Assembly: GCF_002239585.1 (NCBI RefSeq)
Contig: NZ_NDFH01000003.1
Coordinates: forward strand, 992,001 to 1,056,000
Direction of reading: 5' to 3'
DNA length: 64,000 bases
Source: Psychromonas sp. CD1
GTDB taxonomy: Bacteria; Pseudomonadota; Gammaproteobacteria; Enterobacterales; Psychromonadaceae
The notes under the pieces: generated by a model
What the model saw: only the letters and a program-made list of their open reading frames with translations
Databases searched by the model: none
What the model was told of the DNA's origin: nothing
In this document: one piece after another, positions 9,013-17,727 of the stretch
How positions within the stretch are numbered: the first letter of the stretch is position 1
How the letters are laid out: every line of letters starts with the position of its first letter
Program-made: the position numbers and the translations under genes

Positions 9013-10449
9013 TTATTTACTTAAACTATATTTTTTCATTTTTTCAACCAATGTAGTGCGACGCATCGAGAGTAACTCTGCAGCATGAGAAACAACGCCA
9101 TTTTGACAATCTAAAGCTTGTCTTATCATCTCAATTTCAAATGCTATTAATTTATCTTTTAAATTCATACCCGCTTCAGGTAGGTTTTCCAAAAAACCGC
9201 CTGTTATTTTATGTGTATCAGAATCATCTACGACCGTAGACACATCAGAAAAAATATCACAAAGAGCATCTCGCTCAGCTAAGGCTTCTTGCTCTGCACT
9301 ATATTCAGTGCTCTCAATATATTCCCCTTGGGCATCTATATAACGATATTTAATCGGTAAATCGTTTATATCCACGATTTTATTCGCATTGAGTATTAAT
9401 AAACGCTCGAGTAAATTAGAAAGCTCACGCACATTACCCGGCCAGTTATGCAACATTAATGACTCTAATGCTCTTTGTGTAAAACGTAATTCTACTTTAT
9501 TATCTATTTGTAATCGCACTAATAATTCTTGTAATAATAATGGAAGATCTTCCGAACGATCCCGTAAAGCGGGTTTTTCAATAGGAAAAACATTCAAACG
9601 ATAATAGAGATCTTCTCTAAACTTACCCTCTTCAATCAACAATTCCAAATTACGATGTGTAGCAGCGATAATGCGCACATCAGCTTGTATCGTTTTAGTT
9701 CCTCCGACACGCTCAAATGTACGTTCTTGCAGTACACGTAAGAGTTTAACTTGCATTGGCATTGGCATATCACCAATTTCATCTAAGAATAATGTACCTC
9801 CATAAGCAAGCTCAAATCGACCTTTACGCATAGTAAAAGCCCCCGTAAAAGCCCCTTTTTCATGGCCAAATAGTTCACTTTCTATTAATTCAGCCGGAAT
9901 AGCACCACAATTAATAGGAACAAAAGGTCCTTTTTTACGTTTTGATATATTATGAATAGCACGTGCTGCCACCTCTTTACCGGTACCCGATTCACCTAAA
10001 ATAAGCACGTTAGCTTTACTGTCTGCGACTTGTTCGATTAAATAACGAACATCCCGAATACGCTCCCCCCGACCCACTAACGCATTCACTAAATACTTAT
10101 TGGTTTTAAATGTTTTTTCTTTAGGAAAATTAAAGGACTGACAATAGTACAAAACTTGCATTAAAATTGCATACTTAATTGGTTTTGTTAATACGGCAAT
10201 ATGATTTTCATGATGAACATCAATAGCACCGGATAAAGTCAGAAAAGCACTGCGCGGAAATTGTTGAAACAATTCAGTGGATACCTCACATAAAATAATT
10301 GCCAGAGCTCGAGCTTGATCTACTTTATCTAATAATTCATTTTTTCCAATTCGCTCGCACGTTTCGCCAATAAAATTGAATACTGCAGATAATTCATTAT
10401 ATTGGGCTTGGTCGCTATCAACTACATAAATAGGAAATCGTTGTTGCAT
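9013..10449 (-). CDS. flrA: flagellar master regulator FlrA (FleQ type)
   Basis: FlrA/FleQ sits at the top of polar flagellar hierarchies and activates sigma-54 class II genes; in relatives it is antagonised by cyclic-di-GMP and FleN. It has 478 residues. The N-terminal FleQ domain (about 1-120) lacks a usable receiver Asp pocket. The AAA+ domain follows with [34 protein letters not shown] and the R-finger region. A Fis-like helix-turn-helix closes it ([20 protein letters not shown]). The ATG at 10449 has AGAAGG 6 bases upstream, and that site lies inside the first copy of a 78-bp tandem duplication. fliS diverges from it, unlike Vibrio where fliS is co-oriented upstream. Confidence 0.94.
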   Translation of the reverse strand: MQQRFPIYVVDSDQAQYNELSAVFNFIGETCERIGKNELLDKVDQARALAIILCEVSTELFQQFPRSAFLTLSGAIDVHHENHIAVLTKPIKYAILMQVLYYCQSFNFPKEKTFKTNKYLVNALVGRGERIRDVRYLIEQVADSKANVLILGESGTGKEVAARAIHNISKRKKGPFVPINCGAIPAELIESELFGHEKGAFTGAFTMRKGRFELAYGGTLFLDEIGDMPMPMQVKLLRVLQERTFERVGGTKTIQADVRIIAATHRNLELLIEEGKFREDLYYRLNVFPIEKPALRDRSEDLPLLLQELLVRLQIDNKVELRFTQRALESLMLHNWPGNVRELSNLLERLLILNANKIVDINDLPIKYRYIDAQGEYIESTEYSAEQEALAERDALCDIFSDVSTVVDDSDTHKITGGFLENLPEAGMNLKDKLIAFEIEMIRQALDCQNGVVSHAAELLSMRRTTLVEKMKKYSLSK

Positions 10450-10453
10450 TTTG

Positions 10454-10609
10454 CCTTCTCTAAAGAATAAAATATTATTTAAGTTTAAACAAAAAAGACT
10501 AAAATGCGAATAATCTATGTCAAAAAAGTGACCTTCTCTAAAGAATAAAATATTATTTAAGTTTAAACAAAAAAGACTAAAATGCGAATAATCTATGTCA
10601 AAAAAGTGA
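10454..10609. repeat. perfect 78-bp tandem duplication in the flrA 5' region
   Basis: Bases 10454-10531 and 10532-10609 are identical, 78 bp each. Read toward flrA, each unit holds TTGACA, a GTTTAAAC palindrome, and AGAGAAGG. In the proximal copy that last motif is the flrA ribosome-binding site. The flrA promoter or operator may therefore exist twice. No clear -10 was found at the right distance from TTGACA. The perfect identity points to a recent event. Confidence 0.95.
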
Positions 10610-10682
10610 CGCCGACCAAATTATGACGGATTTATCATTAATATGTTGAATGTTATTGCTTTATTTGTTTTATCTTACATAT

Positions 10683-10697
10683 ACTTATAGTATAAGT
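10683..10697. promoter_or_regulatory. palindrome upstream of fliS
   Basis: ACTTATAGTATAAGT is a perfect 7+1+7 palindrome about 105 bases before the fliS start. It may be an operator, or part of a -10 region (TATAGT) for the fliS-flaI transcript. I found no convincing sigma-28 or sigma-54 promoter in 10610-10801. The remainder of this gap is AT-rich without other clear signals. Confidence 0.4.
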
Positions 10698-10801
10698 GCG
10701 TGATATATATTTTACATGCAACAAAAAAAGAATTAAATGATTTTAAAAAACAACATTTAGCGTAAACTTAATCAGAACATATCGTAGTAAGGAAAATACA
10801 C

Positions 10802-11197
10802 ATGCGCATGTCTATAAAAAAATATCAAAACACCAACATGACACATGTTGAACAAGCTGACCCACACACGCTTATCTCTTTAATAATGCAACATATACTG
10901 GGGAACCTTGCAGCCGCCAAAGGAGCGCTAGATCGTAAAGATATTGAAAACAAAAATAAACTCTTAGGTAAAGTCATGGGTTTAATTGGAGAACTTCAAG
11001 ATAGTTTAGACATGGAAAAAGGCGGTGAAATATCACGCCACTTATACGATTTATATGCTTATATGATAAGCCAAGTCACCAAAGCAAATATAAAAAACGA
11101 CTCGAGTTTCCTAACTGAGGTGGGTACTTTAATAAATGAAATAAAATCTGCTTGGGACGCTATCCCTGCAAATATTCGTCAGCAATATGATCGCTAA
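10802..11197 (+). CDS. fliS: flagellin export chaperone FliS
   Basis: FliS binds the C-terminus of cytosolic flagellin and keeps it unfolded for export. The 131 residues fit the family: a YQN-like motif near the start (KKYQNTNMTHVEQADPHTL), an ISLIMQHILGNLAAAKGAL helix and the C-terminal LTEVGTLINEIKSAWDAI. The ATG at 10802 follows AAGG; a second ATG at 10808 is equally placed. It is followed 12 bases later by a flaI-like gene, the same pair as in Vibrio but in reverse order and detached from fliD. Confidence 0.93.
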   Translation: MRMSIKKYQNTNMTHVEQADPHTLISLIMQHILGNLAAAKGALDRKDIENKNKLLGKVMGLIGELQDSLDMEKGGEISRHLYDLYAYMISQVTKANIKNDSSFLTEVGTLINEIKSAWDAIPANIRQQYDR

Positions 11198-11209
11198 ATA
11201 AGGCTATTT

Positions 11210-11509
11210 ATGATCAATATACAGACTCAATTAAACGCGCTATTTAAATTAGAAAAAAAACTAAATCAACTCCTTGATGATGAAGAATATGAATTATTTC
11301 AACAACAACAAATATTTTTATCTGATCAGATGAATGCGCTTTTATATAACAATCCAGAGCCCATATTAGTTGGCGTTATTGATGACCTAAAATGCTTGGA
11401 AAGTACTATTGCATTATTGCAAAGTAAAGCAAAAATCATTCATCAGCAACTAAAAGAAAAATCTTTATCTCAAAAACGTAATAAGAATAAAATACAAGCT
11501 TATAAATAA
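11210..11509 (+). CDS. FlaI/FliT-like small flagellar protein
   Basis: A 99-residue, largely helical, charged protein of the size and make-up of FlaI/FliT-type cap chaperones. No catalytic motif is seen. Assignment rests on position directly after fliS, on length and on the predicted coiled helices (residues about 5-35 and 60-90). FliT-type proteins bind FliD and in some species modulate master regulators, but Vibrio FlaI has no proven role. The C-terminal lysine-rich tail (KRNKNKIQAYK) is odd but plausible. Confidence 0.6.
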   Translation: MINIQTQLNALFKLEKKLNQLLDDEEYELFQQQQIFLSDQMNALLYNNPEPILVGVIDDLKCLESTIALLQSKAKIIHQQLKEKSLSQKRNKNKIQAYK

Positions 11510-11546
11510 TTCTAAGACAAAATTTAAGTATTTCCATCTTAGAATT
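11508..11546 (+). repeat. 10-bp inverted repeat after flaI
   Basis: AATTCTAAGA and TCTTAGAATT are perfect inverted arms around a 19-base loop, beginning in the flaI stop codon. No U-run follows, so it is at best a weak or Rho-assisted terminator or an mRNA 3'-end stabiliser. Confidence 0.4.
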
Positions 11547-11585
11547 ATTAAAGAATAGGCGCTCATAAGCAGAATTTACCAATGC

Positions 11586-11603
11586 AAAAAAGAGGTCCCT
11601 CTT
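11586..11603 (-). terminator. terminator after the DJ-1 gene
   Basis: Minus strand AAGAGG-GA-CCTCTT followed by TTTT, starting about 15 bases after the stop codon of the DJ-1/PfpI gene. The stem is short but perfect. Confidence 0.65.
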
Positions 11604-11618
11604 AAATGAAACAAATCC

Positions 11619-12218
11619 TTATTTTACGATTTTCCAATGATCAAAATAGATATGTTCTGCTTGCCAATCTACTTTGTTTTTATTCCGTTTAGGATCTCGT
11701 TCATCTCCGAGTAATAACTTAGCCACACTAAATGCAAACTCAAAACTTACCCCTAAACCTCGTCCAGTAACAATATTTCCATCAATCACGACTTTTTCTT
11801 GTTGATAATTTCCATCGGAAAATTTATCACTAAGTCCATCACCAGTCGTATAGTTCTTACCCTTTAATAAGCCATGTGCAGCTAATACTTTTGCACCCGA
11901 CGAACAAAGCGCACAGATATATTTATTTTGTTGTATATGCTTTTTAAGAAAGCTAATAACTTCAACATTGGCCGACAAATTATCTGTGCCGACAGGACCA
12001 CCAGGCATCATAACGGCATCATACGTTTCATTCATACAAGAATGTAGGGTCTTATCAGCAGTGATCCGTGTTTCAAAATAGCTGTTAAGCATAACCGTTT
12101 CCATACATGATAAAACGTCTACATCAATATCTAGTCTTCTCATAATATCAATAAATACCACTGCTTCTGCTTCTTCAAAACCATCGGCAAGCAAAACAGC
12201 CACTCTTTTTTTTAACAT
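11619..12218 (-). CDS. DJ-1/PfpI family protein (YajL-like)
   Basis: A 199-residue member of the DJ-1/ThiJ superfamily. The family glutamate is seen in LADGFEEAEA near residue 15. The nucleophile-elbow cysteine, normally oxidised or used in glyoxalase/deglycase-type chemistry, is seen in YICALCSSGAKVLAAHG near residue 105. The PGGPVGTDNL stretch fits the DJ-1 clade. The C-terminal 30 residues (RDPKRNKNKVDWQAEHIYFD) extend past the usual DJ-1 end. It has its own terminator and is separated by 103 bases from the sugar-island gene upstream, so it could be co-transcribed with it or independent. The exact activity cannot be told from sequence. Confidence 0.8.
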   Translation of the reverse strand: MLKKRVAVLLADGFEEAEAVVFIDIMRRLDIDVDVLSCMETVMLNSYFETRITADKTLHSCMNETYDAVMMPGGPVGTDNLSANVEVISFLKKHIQQNKYICALCSSGAKVLAAHGLLKGKNYTTGDGLSDKFSDGNYQQEKVVIDGNIVTGRGLGVSFEFAFSVAKLLLGDERDPKRNKNKVDWQAEHIYFDHWKIVK

Positions 12219-12321
12219 GATATATTTCCTTAATTCTTTATATTTTCACATAAATATTGCACAGTGATTATCATCGGCAATATATTCATTCACTGTTATC
12301 TTCTTTTTCCATGCTAAAGCA

Positions 12322-13803
12322 TCAAAAGAAAGTTCCCATTTTAGATGAATAACAAGTGACACCTTTACGTAACAGATTGTTTTTCGGCCTATCTGCACGT
12401 CCGGTTAACATCTCTTTAAACTTTGATTGTATACTTTGCGTCAATAAGGTCCGAGAGTATGGATTTTGATCTTCTGTATAATCTTCTTTAAAAATCACGA
12501 CAACCTCTTGAGTTTTTGCAATACCTATCACTTTGGCTGCTATCGCATCAATATCAAATTCAAAATCACCGAGTTCAATCGGCAATAAATCTTCTGCGCT
12601 GTCCCAAAGATTAATACGTCCCCCACAAAACAGGGCGATATTAAGCGCTCGCATAGACCAGAAACAACTGGCAGGGCCACTATAGTTATCGATAAGGCGC
12701 GCATCATCTGCAAAAAGACCTTGTGTTGGCGCACCATATTTTAATGCATCATTGCGAATAAAATACTCAAGACTCATTCTAAACGCCCGCTTAGCTTCAC
12801 CCACGGTGATAGCCGAGCTATTTTGATCTAATGCTGCAATAAGGGGAGCTGCGGCTGCCAAACGATAACATGCACTGCGTCCAAAAAAAGGAATACCCTT
12901 GGGAGTGAAAAAATAACGATAGGTAGCCACATGAGCAGACAAAGCTTTATGAATAAAGGGGGCGTCAAAGTCTGGATCAATTTGATCTAACCAATACAAG
13001 GAGTAATGAAATCCCCAAGCATTATAATAATCATAATTACCTTTAGCACCATCTCTAAACCAACCTTCACCGACATAAAACTCTTTTATTCGTGCATATT
13101 TATCATGCGCGATAAAATCTTCACCAGTCAGATTTTTAATAACAAATTGAACCTTTAATATAAAAAGATGCCAATTATTATCCACCGTTTTACAATGATT
13201 AATTTGCTTAAACCAAGTGATTATCTGCTCTTGTTGCGTTTCACTATATTTAGACCAAATAAAATCTTTTGCTAACCAGAGTGCCAAAGCAAGATCTGCA
13301 CTTTCGCAAATTTTTTGATCGTAACTAGAAAGTTCGCCCCAGTAGCCCCTATGTTTAGGATCTGTACCCGCTAAAAAGGCCGTGAAGAGCATATTTTCAA
13401 TATCTATAGGTTGACCATCCATTTTTTTCGGGCCGTCTGCATTGCCTTTACTCGCATGTAACCAAGCGGCTAATGTAGGTAAAACACGACTCACGCCTTC
13501 AAGTGCATCTGTTTTTGCCGTTTGTTGGCTAGGACGCCCAGGATAGTATGCATAGCTATTATCCCAGACGGAATAATGTTCAAAAGCTTCTGCTATATAC
13601 GCAGTTAATAAGTTACACTTTTCCTTAAGATTTATATTTTCTTGTGTAAAAACATACTTTATTTTTACGTCATTTTTATGATATTTAGATTTTTTATAAA
13701 TTTGACGACGTACGTTTTCTTTAAATAAGGTGTAATACATTCGGGCATCGGGATGCTCACAAGGAATATGTGGACGATCAGTTTCTTTTATTTTTACACT
13801 CAC
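12322..13803 (-). CDS. DUF2264 domain protein, probable alpha/alpha-toroid glycan enzyme
   Basis: A 493-residue protein recognised as DUF2264 by YYPGRPSQQTAKTDALEGVS near residue 85, RVLPTLAAWL and the WHLFILKVQ and FRDGAKGNYDYYNAWGFHY blocks. The repeated aromatic-rich helices are of the alpha/alpha-toroid type seen in heparinase-like lyases. No signal peptide is visible, so it should act in the cytosol. It is the last gene of a minus-strand run with GH105, kduI and PTS genes, which implies a role on imported uronate-containing oligosaccharides. DUF2264 has no firmly assigned reaction that I can cite; a lyase or hydrolase role is inference. Confidence 0.75.
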   Translation of the reverse strand: MSVKIKETDRPHIPCEHPDARMYYTLFKENVRRQIYKKSKYHKNDVKIKYVFTQENINLKEKCNLLTAYIAEAFEHYSVWDNSYAYYPGRPSQQTAKTDALEGVSRVLPTLAAWLHASKGNADGPKKMDGQPIDIENMLFTAFLAGTDPKHRGYWGELSSYDQKICESADLALALWLAKDFIWSKYSETQQEQIITWFKQINHCKTVDNNWHLFILKVQFVIKNLTGEDFIAHDKYARIKEFYVGEGWFRDGAKGNYDYYNAWGFHYSLYWLDQIDPDFDAPFIHKALSAHVATYRYFFTPKGIPFFGRSACYRLAAAAPLIAALDQNSSAITVGEAKRAFRMSLEYFIRNDALKYGAPTQGLFADDARLIDNYSGPASCFWSMRALNIALFCGGRINLWDSAEDLLPIELGDFEFDIDAIAAKVIGIAKTQEVVVIFKEDYTEDQNPYSRTLLTQSIQSKFKEMLTGRADRPKNNLLRKGVTCYSSKMGTFF

Positions 13804-13935
13804 GATCTAAAATCTCCAATAAAGTAAAAATCAAAATATCTGCGATTCAACATACTTGCATTAATCTTCTTGTTTTCATTATGGGATAATATAAACATTT
13901 TATATTCCCCCTTTTTTCGCAGATAAATATTTTAT

Positions 13936-14985
13936 TTATTCGCCAAGTAACATTATTTCAGTGCCGGCTAATATAAATACCCCGCCACCATAGTCACTAT
14001 TATGTTTAAACTCTACATCTCGAGGATTAAATGCAGGTAGTTGCACCCAACCCATCATGCCATTATCATGAATACAAGTGATTAAAGAAGCCCATGATTT
14101 TTCAACCCTAGGTAAATATGTATCCTTATCTAAAATACCATTATTCACTCCCCAAGCCAGCCCATAACAAAATAACGCAGTAGCACTACTTTCTGGAGCA
14201 GGAAAAGCATCTGGATTTAATAAACTGGTACGCCAAAAACCATCTTCTTGTTGATATTTAACAATCTCTTGAGCCAGATTTTTAAATAATTTAATGTATT
14301 TCGGACGATCTACATAATTTTCAGGTATATGTGCTAATAAGCGAGGCAACGCTGCGAGAACCCAAGCGATTCCTCGACTCCAAAATACTTTTTTACCATT
14401 CTCTTCTCGTAACTCGGTCTGCTCAGTATTGGGAATATAACGCTGGTCACGATAAAAAAGCCCTGTTTCAGGATCATATAAATGCTCAACAGCATCCCAA
14501 AAAGCAGTATTCATATATTCTAAGTAACGATCATCTTGAATTAATTTTGATAATGCGGCAAAACCAGGAGGTCCCATAAATAAAGAATCAGACCACCACC
14601 AGTCCTCACGGCCTAATTTAGGCTCATTTAGCATCAAATCAAACGCTTTAATTGTCGGCTCAAGAGCTTCTTTTTGATTTACTACGGGATAAACATCTAA
14701 ATAAGCTTGTACACAAATATGATCATCTGCAAAACGTGCATTGGGGCCCGTTCTAAAACCGGTGTGTAATGTGTAATTCATAACACCATCAAAATATTCA
14801 CTATCTTCAGTTGCTTTCCAAGCGGCAGCAACAGAAGTCCAAAAAACCCCACGTTCCCAATCTGTGTCTTTAATAAAGCGTGTTTTACCACTGCGTCTTA
14901 ATACACTACGTGTTTGATTTTGTACCTGATAACGATAAACTCGCTTCATTGCATCTAATATTTTTTTTTTACTACCAACCGACAT
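13936..14985 (-). CDS. GH105-type unsaturated uronyl hydrolase
   Basis: A 349-residue enzyme of the YteR/YesR type (GH105), which removes the unsaturated 4,5-delta-uronic acid left at the non-reducing end by polysaccharide lyases. Supporting stretches are TDWERGVFWTSVAAAW near residue 45, the catalytic-Asp block DDHICVQAYLD, WWWSDSLFMGPP near 150, FWSRGIAWVLAALPRLL near 215 and ESSATALFCYGLAWGVN. There is no signal peptide, so it is cytosolic, consistent with PTS import of the substrate. kduI immediately upstream would take the released uronate onward. Which glycan is the natural substrate (rhamnogalacturonan, ulvan or glycosaminoglycan) cannot be told from this gene alone. Confidence 0.85.
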   Translation of the reverse strand: MSVGSKKKILDAMKRVYRYQVQNQTRSVLRRSGKTRFIKDTDWERGVFWTSVAAAWKATEDSEYFDGVMNYTLHTGFRTGPNARFADDHICVQAYLDVYPVVNQKEALEPTIKAFDLMLNEPKLGREDWWWSDSLFMGPPGFAALSKLIQDDRYLEYMNTAFWDAVEHLYDPETGLFYRDQRYIPNTEQTELREENGKKVFWSRGIAWVLAALPRLLAHIPENYVDRPKYIKLFKNLAQEIVKYQQEDGFWRTSLLNPDAFPAPESSATALFCYGLAWGVNNGILDKDTYLPRVEKSWASLITCIHDNGMMGWVQLPAFNPRDVEFKHNSDYGGGVFILAGTEIMLLGE

Positions 14986-15080
14986 TTTAATATCCTTCAG
15001 AAACTATTTAAGCACTGTAAACAAGACTTATATCTCACCAAAGAGCGCTTTAAAATAAAAGCACTCTCACGGTCATTGTT

Positions 15081-15911
15081 TTATTTAATATCACTCAATG
15101 CAACATGATCCATATCGTGGAAGGTTTGGTTTTCACCTACCATTCCCCAGATAAAGGTATAACGAGCAGTACCGACACCCGAATGAATTGACCAGCTTGG
15201 ACTTATCACCGCTTGCTCATTACGAATAACTAAATGACGTGTTTCTTGAGGCTCGCCCATATAATGGAAAACTATATTATCCGCGCTCATATCAAAATAT
15301 AAATAAACTTCCATACGTCTTTCATGAGTATGGCAAGGCATTGTATTCCATAAGCTACCTGGTGCGAGTTCCGTCATCCCCATGACTAATTGACACGTTG
15401 GTAATACAGCTGGATGGAAATATTTATAAATTGTTCGTACATTACAGTTTTCAGCAGAGCCTAATGTTTCTGGAGATGCATCTTTACGCGTTATCTTACG
15501 CGTTGGATAAGCGTGGTGTGCTGGTGCACAATTAAGGTAAAATCTTGCTGGATTTTTTGCATCCAAACTTTTAAAGGAAACTTTTTTGGCTCCCATCCCA
15601 ACATAAATCGCTTCGCGTGCACCTATTTCAAACGTTTCACCATCAACAATAACGGTTCCCGGCGCTCCAATATTTATAATTCCTAACTCACGGCGTTGCA
15701 AAAAGAAATCCACACCCAGCTCTTTAGCACCTTCTAACTCAAGTTCTTCTGATGTAGGTAGTATTCCACCAACAATAATACGGTCAATATGGCTATATGT
15801 CAGATTGATCTGTCCGCTTTGAAATAAATTCTCAATCAAAAAGTGCTCACGTAATTGCTCTGTATCTAGCTGCTTTGCATGTGCACTATGAATCGGTTGA
15901 CGTATTTCCAT
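15081..15911 (-). CDS. kduI: 5-dehydro-4-deoxy-D-glucuronate isomerase
   Basis: KduI converts 4-deoxy-5-ketouronate, the spontaneous product of released unsaturated uronic acid, into 2,5-diketo-3-deoxygluconate. At 276 residues it has the family length. The zinc-binding cupin motif [14 protein letters not shown] (two His and a Glu, around residues 195-205) and the fourth-ligand region [20 protein letters not shown] near 240 are intact. It lies between the PTS IID gene and the GH105 gene on the same strand. The next enzyme, KduD, and the KdgK/KdgA steps are not in this window. Confidence 0.96.
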   Translation of the reverse strand: MEIRQPIHSAHAKQLDTEQLREHFLIENLFQSGQINLTYSHIDRIIVGGILPTSEELELEGAKELGVDFFLQRRELGIINIGAPGTVIVDGETFEIGAREAIYVGMGAKKVSFKSLDAKNPARFYLNCAPAHHAYPTRKITRKDASPETLGSAENCNVRTIYKYFHPAVLPTCQLVMGMTELAPGSLWNTMPCHTHERRMEVYLYFDMSADNIVFHYMGEPQETRHLVIRNEQAVISPSWSIHSGVGTARYTFIWGMVGENQTFHDMDHVALSDIK

Positions 15912-16018
15912 CTTAAACTCCTAAATAACTATTATTCATTTATTAAATTGATTTTAACTTTAAAAGTGAAAATCAAACTTCTAATATTTTATAATCATGT
16001 ACTGCTCCTTTGTATAAG

Positions 16019-16043
16019 AAGGAAAAGAGAATATCTTTTCCTT
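16019..16043. repeat. 10-bp inverted repeat between PTS IID and kduI
   Basis: AAGGAAAAGA and TCTTTTCCTT are perfect arms around a 5-base loop, starting about 10 bases after the IID stop on the minus strand. The U-tract is broken (TTCTTAT), so partial termination or mRNA processing between transporter and catabolic genes is more likely than a full stop. Confidence 0.5.
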
Positions 16044-16052
16044 ACATATAAT

Positions 16053-16934
16053 TTATATAATTCCTAGCATATGCCCAATAACACCAGCTGCTAATGTTGC
16101 AAAAATAAGTACGGGAGGTTTTGACCAAAACCCCGTCTTTTTAACCCTTGAAAGCATAAAGAACACTAAAATCAGAGGTAGCATATTCGGCATTATTTTA
16201 TCAAATAATTCACTTTGTAACTCAACGATTTTCCCGCCCATTTCCAGCGATAATGTTGTTTGTAAATGAATAAAGGATGCTGATAACGCACCGATAACAA
16301 AAATACCCATTATATTGGCAGCTTTCGCTAATCGCTCGCTGGCATCACCCATATTAACCATCGCGGCAGTACCCGCTTTATAACCCATAAACATCAAACC
16401 AAAATAGACAAAAAAGTGAATACTTTGATATAAAAAGAAGAATACGAAAGGCCCTGCTATTGATCCATCTAATGCAATAGACGCACCTAATGCTAATGTC
16501 AACGGCATCAAGGTCATGTGATCAATTGCATCACCAATCCCCCCCGTCGGTCCCATACCCGCCACTTTCATTACATTTATCATGGAAGGTTTTTCTTTGT
16601 TTTCTTCCATCGCAATGGAAGTTCCTAATAAAAAAGTAAATAATTTAGGGTGTGCATTAAAAAACTGTAAGTGATTTTTTAATGCGACGGATAAATCACG
16701 TTTATTATTACCATGAATTTTTTTCAATGCCGGGATAATTGAAAAAGCAAATCCCCCCGCTTGCATACGTTCAAAGTTAAAGTTACCTTCCATAAATAAG
16801 CCACGAAAAGCACAGATCCATAGATCTTTTTTAGTAATAACTTGCCGTACCGTTGAATCTTCATAAGCATCAACATCTTTACTCAGCGAGCCCTGAACTT
16901 GAACATCTACTTCATTTTCTATATTAGATTCCAT
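16053..16934 (-). CDS. PTS mannose/sorbose-family IID component
   Basis: Membrane subunit that, with IIC, forms the channel of a mannose-family phosphotransferase permease. Family stretches are FRGLFMEGNFNFERMQAGGF and MGPTGGIGDAIDHMTLMPL. Hydrophobic segments occupy the C-terminal half, ending FATLAAGVIGHMLGII. I place the start at the ATG at 16934, overlapping the IIC stop by 11 bases. The longer frame upstream (to 16988) would begin with residues encoded inside IIC and is unlikely. The product is 293 residues. A roughly 35-residue acidic N-terminal tail precedes the conserved domain. It is co-transcribed with IIB and IIC. Confidence 0.92.
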   Translation of the reverse strand: MESNIENEVDVQVQGSLSKDVDAYEDSTVRQVITKKDLWICAFRGLFMEGNFNFERMQAGGFAFSIIPALKKIHGNNKRDLSVALKNHLQFFNAHPKLFTFLLGTSIAMEENKEKPSMINVMKVAGMGPTGGIGDAIDHMTLMPLTLALGASIALDGSIAGPFVFFFLYQSIHFFVYFGLMFMGYKAGTAAMVNMGDASERLAKAANIMGIFVIGALSASFIHLQTTLSLEMGGKIVELQSELFDKIMPNMLPLILVFFMLSRVKKTGFWSKPPVLIFATLAAGVIGHMLGII

Positions 16935-17700
16935 CTTCAAAGTCCTCATTACTAGTATTTGAATTGTTATTATTACTATTATTTCCACTAAAGAAATAAT
17001 ATAAAGCTGCCATTGACGCCCCTAATACAGCAACCGCCATCACCGGAAGATGTAAATACGTTGTCATTACAAAACCAATAAAGAATACTCCGGAGACCTC
17101 TTTTGACCACATAACCTTAAGTAACATTGCGAACCCAATAGCGGGTACCATTTTTGCACCAATTCCGAGTCCTTCTAGTAACACTCTAGGGGCATTTTCA
17201 TCAATCCACGCAGCACCATGCTCACCAAAATAAATGGTAATAAATGCGACAACCGCATATAACATCGCTCGGGAAAGTAATGTGGCGATAAGAAGACGAT
17301 CAATCCCTCCAGGGTTTGCATCTTTCGCATATTTGTCAGCTCGACTCATCGTAAATGACGTTACCGCAAAGAAACCTATGATTAACATTTGCATTAATAC
17401 TGCAATCGGCATACCTACGCCCATTGCAACATCTGCAGATTCTCCAGTCATCACGGCAAAAGCCACCGCGGCGATGGTACCTAATGTCACATCTGGTGGC
17501 TGTGCACCCGCATTAGGCACTAAACCAAGCCAAGCTAGTTCAAGCGTTGCTCCCGCAATTAAGCCGATTTGCATATCTCCCATGATAAAACCAACAACGG
17601 GTCCTGTAATAAGAGGGCGATGAATGTTCAGATTAATATCGTATTTATCGATGCCACAGAAGAAGGCCCATATTGCAACCATCGAAGCTTCAAAGATCAT
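16924..17700 (-). CDS. PTS mannose/sorbose-family IIC component (AgaC/AgaW-like)
   Basis: Polytopic inner-membrane sugar channel subunit, 258 residues. The family block RPLITGPVVGFIMGDMQIGL, the GATLELAWLGLVPNAGAQPPD loop and TLGTIAAVAFAVMTG identify it, and the GAQPPD form is typical of the N-acetylgalactosamine/galactosamine branch. Its tail is unusual: about 20 residues of asparagine- and serine-rich then acidic sequence (GNNSNNNNSNTSNEDFEDGI). That tail overlaps the IID start, so it may have grown by codon expansion. It starts 27 bases after IIB. Substrate specificity is inferred from branch features and neighbours. Confidence 0.92.
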   Translation of the reverse strand: MIFEASMVAIWAFFCGIDKYDINLNIHRPLITGPVVGFIMGDMQIGLIAGATLELAWLGLVPNAGAQPPDVTLGTIAAVAFAVMTGESADVAMGVGMPIAVLMQMLIIGFFAVTSFTMSRADKYAKDANPGGIDRLLIATLLSRAMLYAVVAFITIYFGEHGAAWIDENAPRVLLEGLGIGAKMVPAIGFAMLLKVMWSKEVSGVFFIGFVMTTYLHLPVMAVAVLGASMAALYYFFSGNNSNNNNSNTSNEDFEDGI

Positions 17701-17727
17701 GATTTAGTCCTTATTATTTCTCTAATT

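Noticed and set aside
10683-10801. Sigma-28 promoter for fliS
   Set aside because: TAAACTT near 10760 lacks a GCCGATAA-like -10 at proper spacing; only ATATCGTA is present and too weak to claim.
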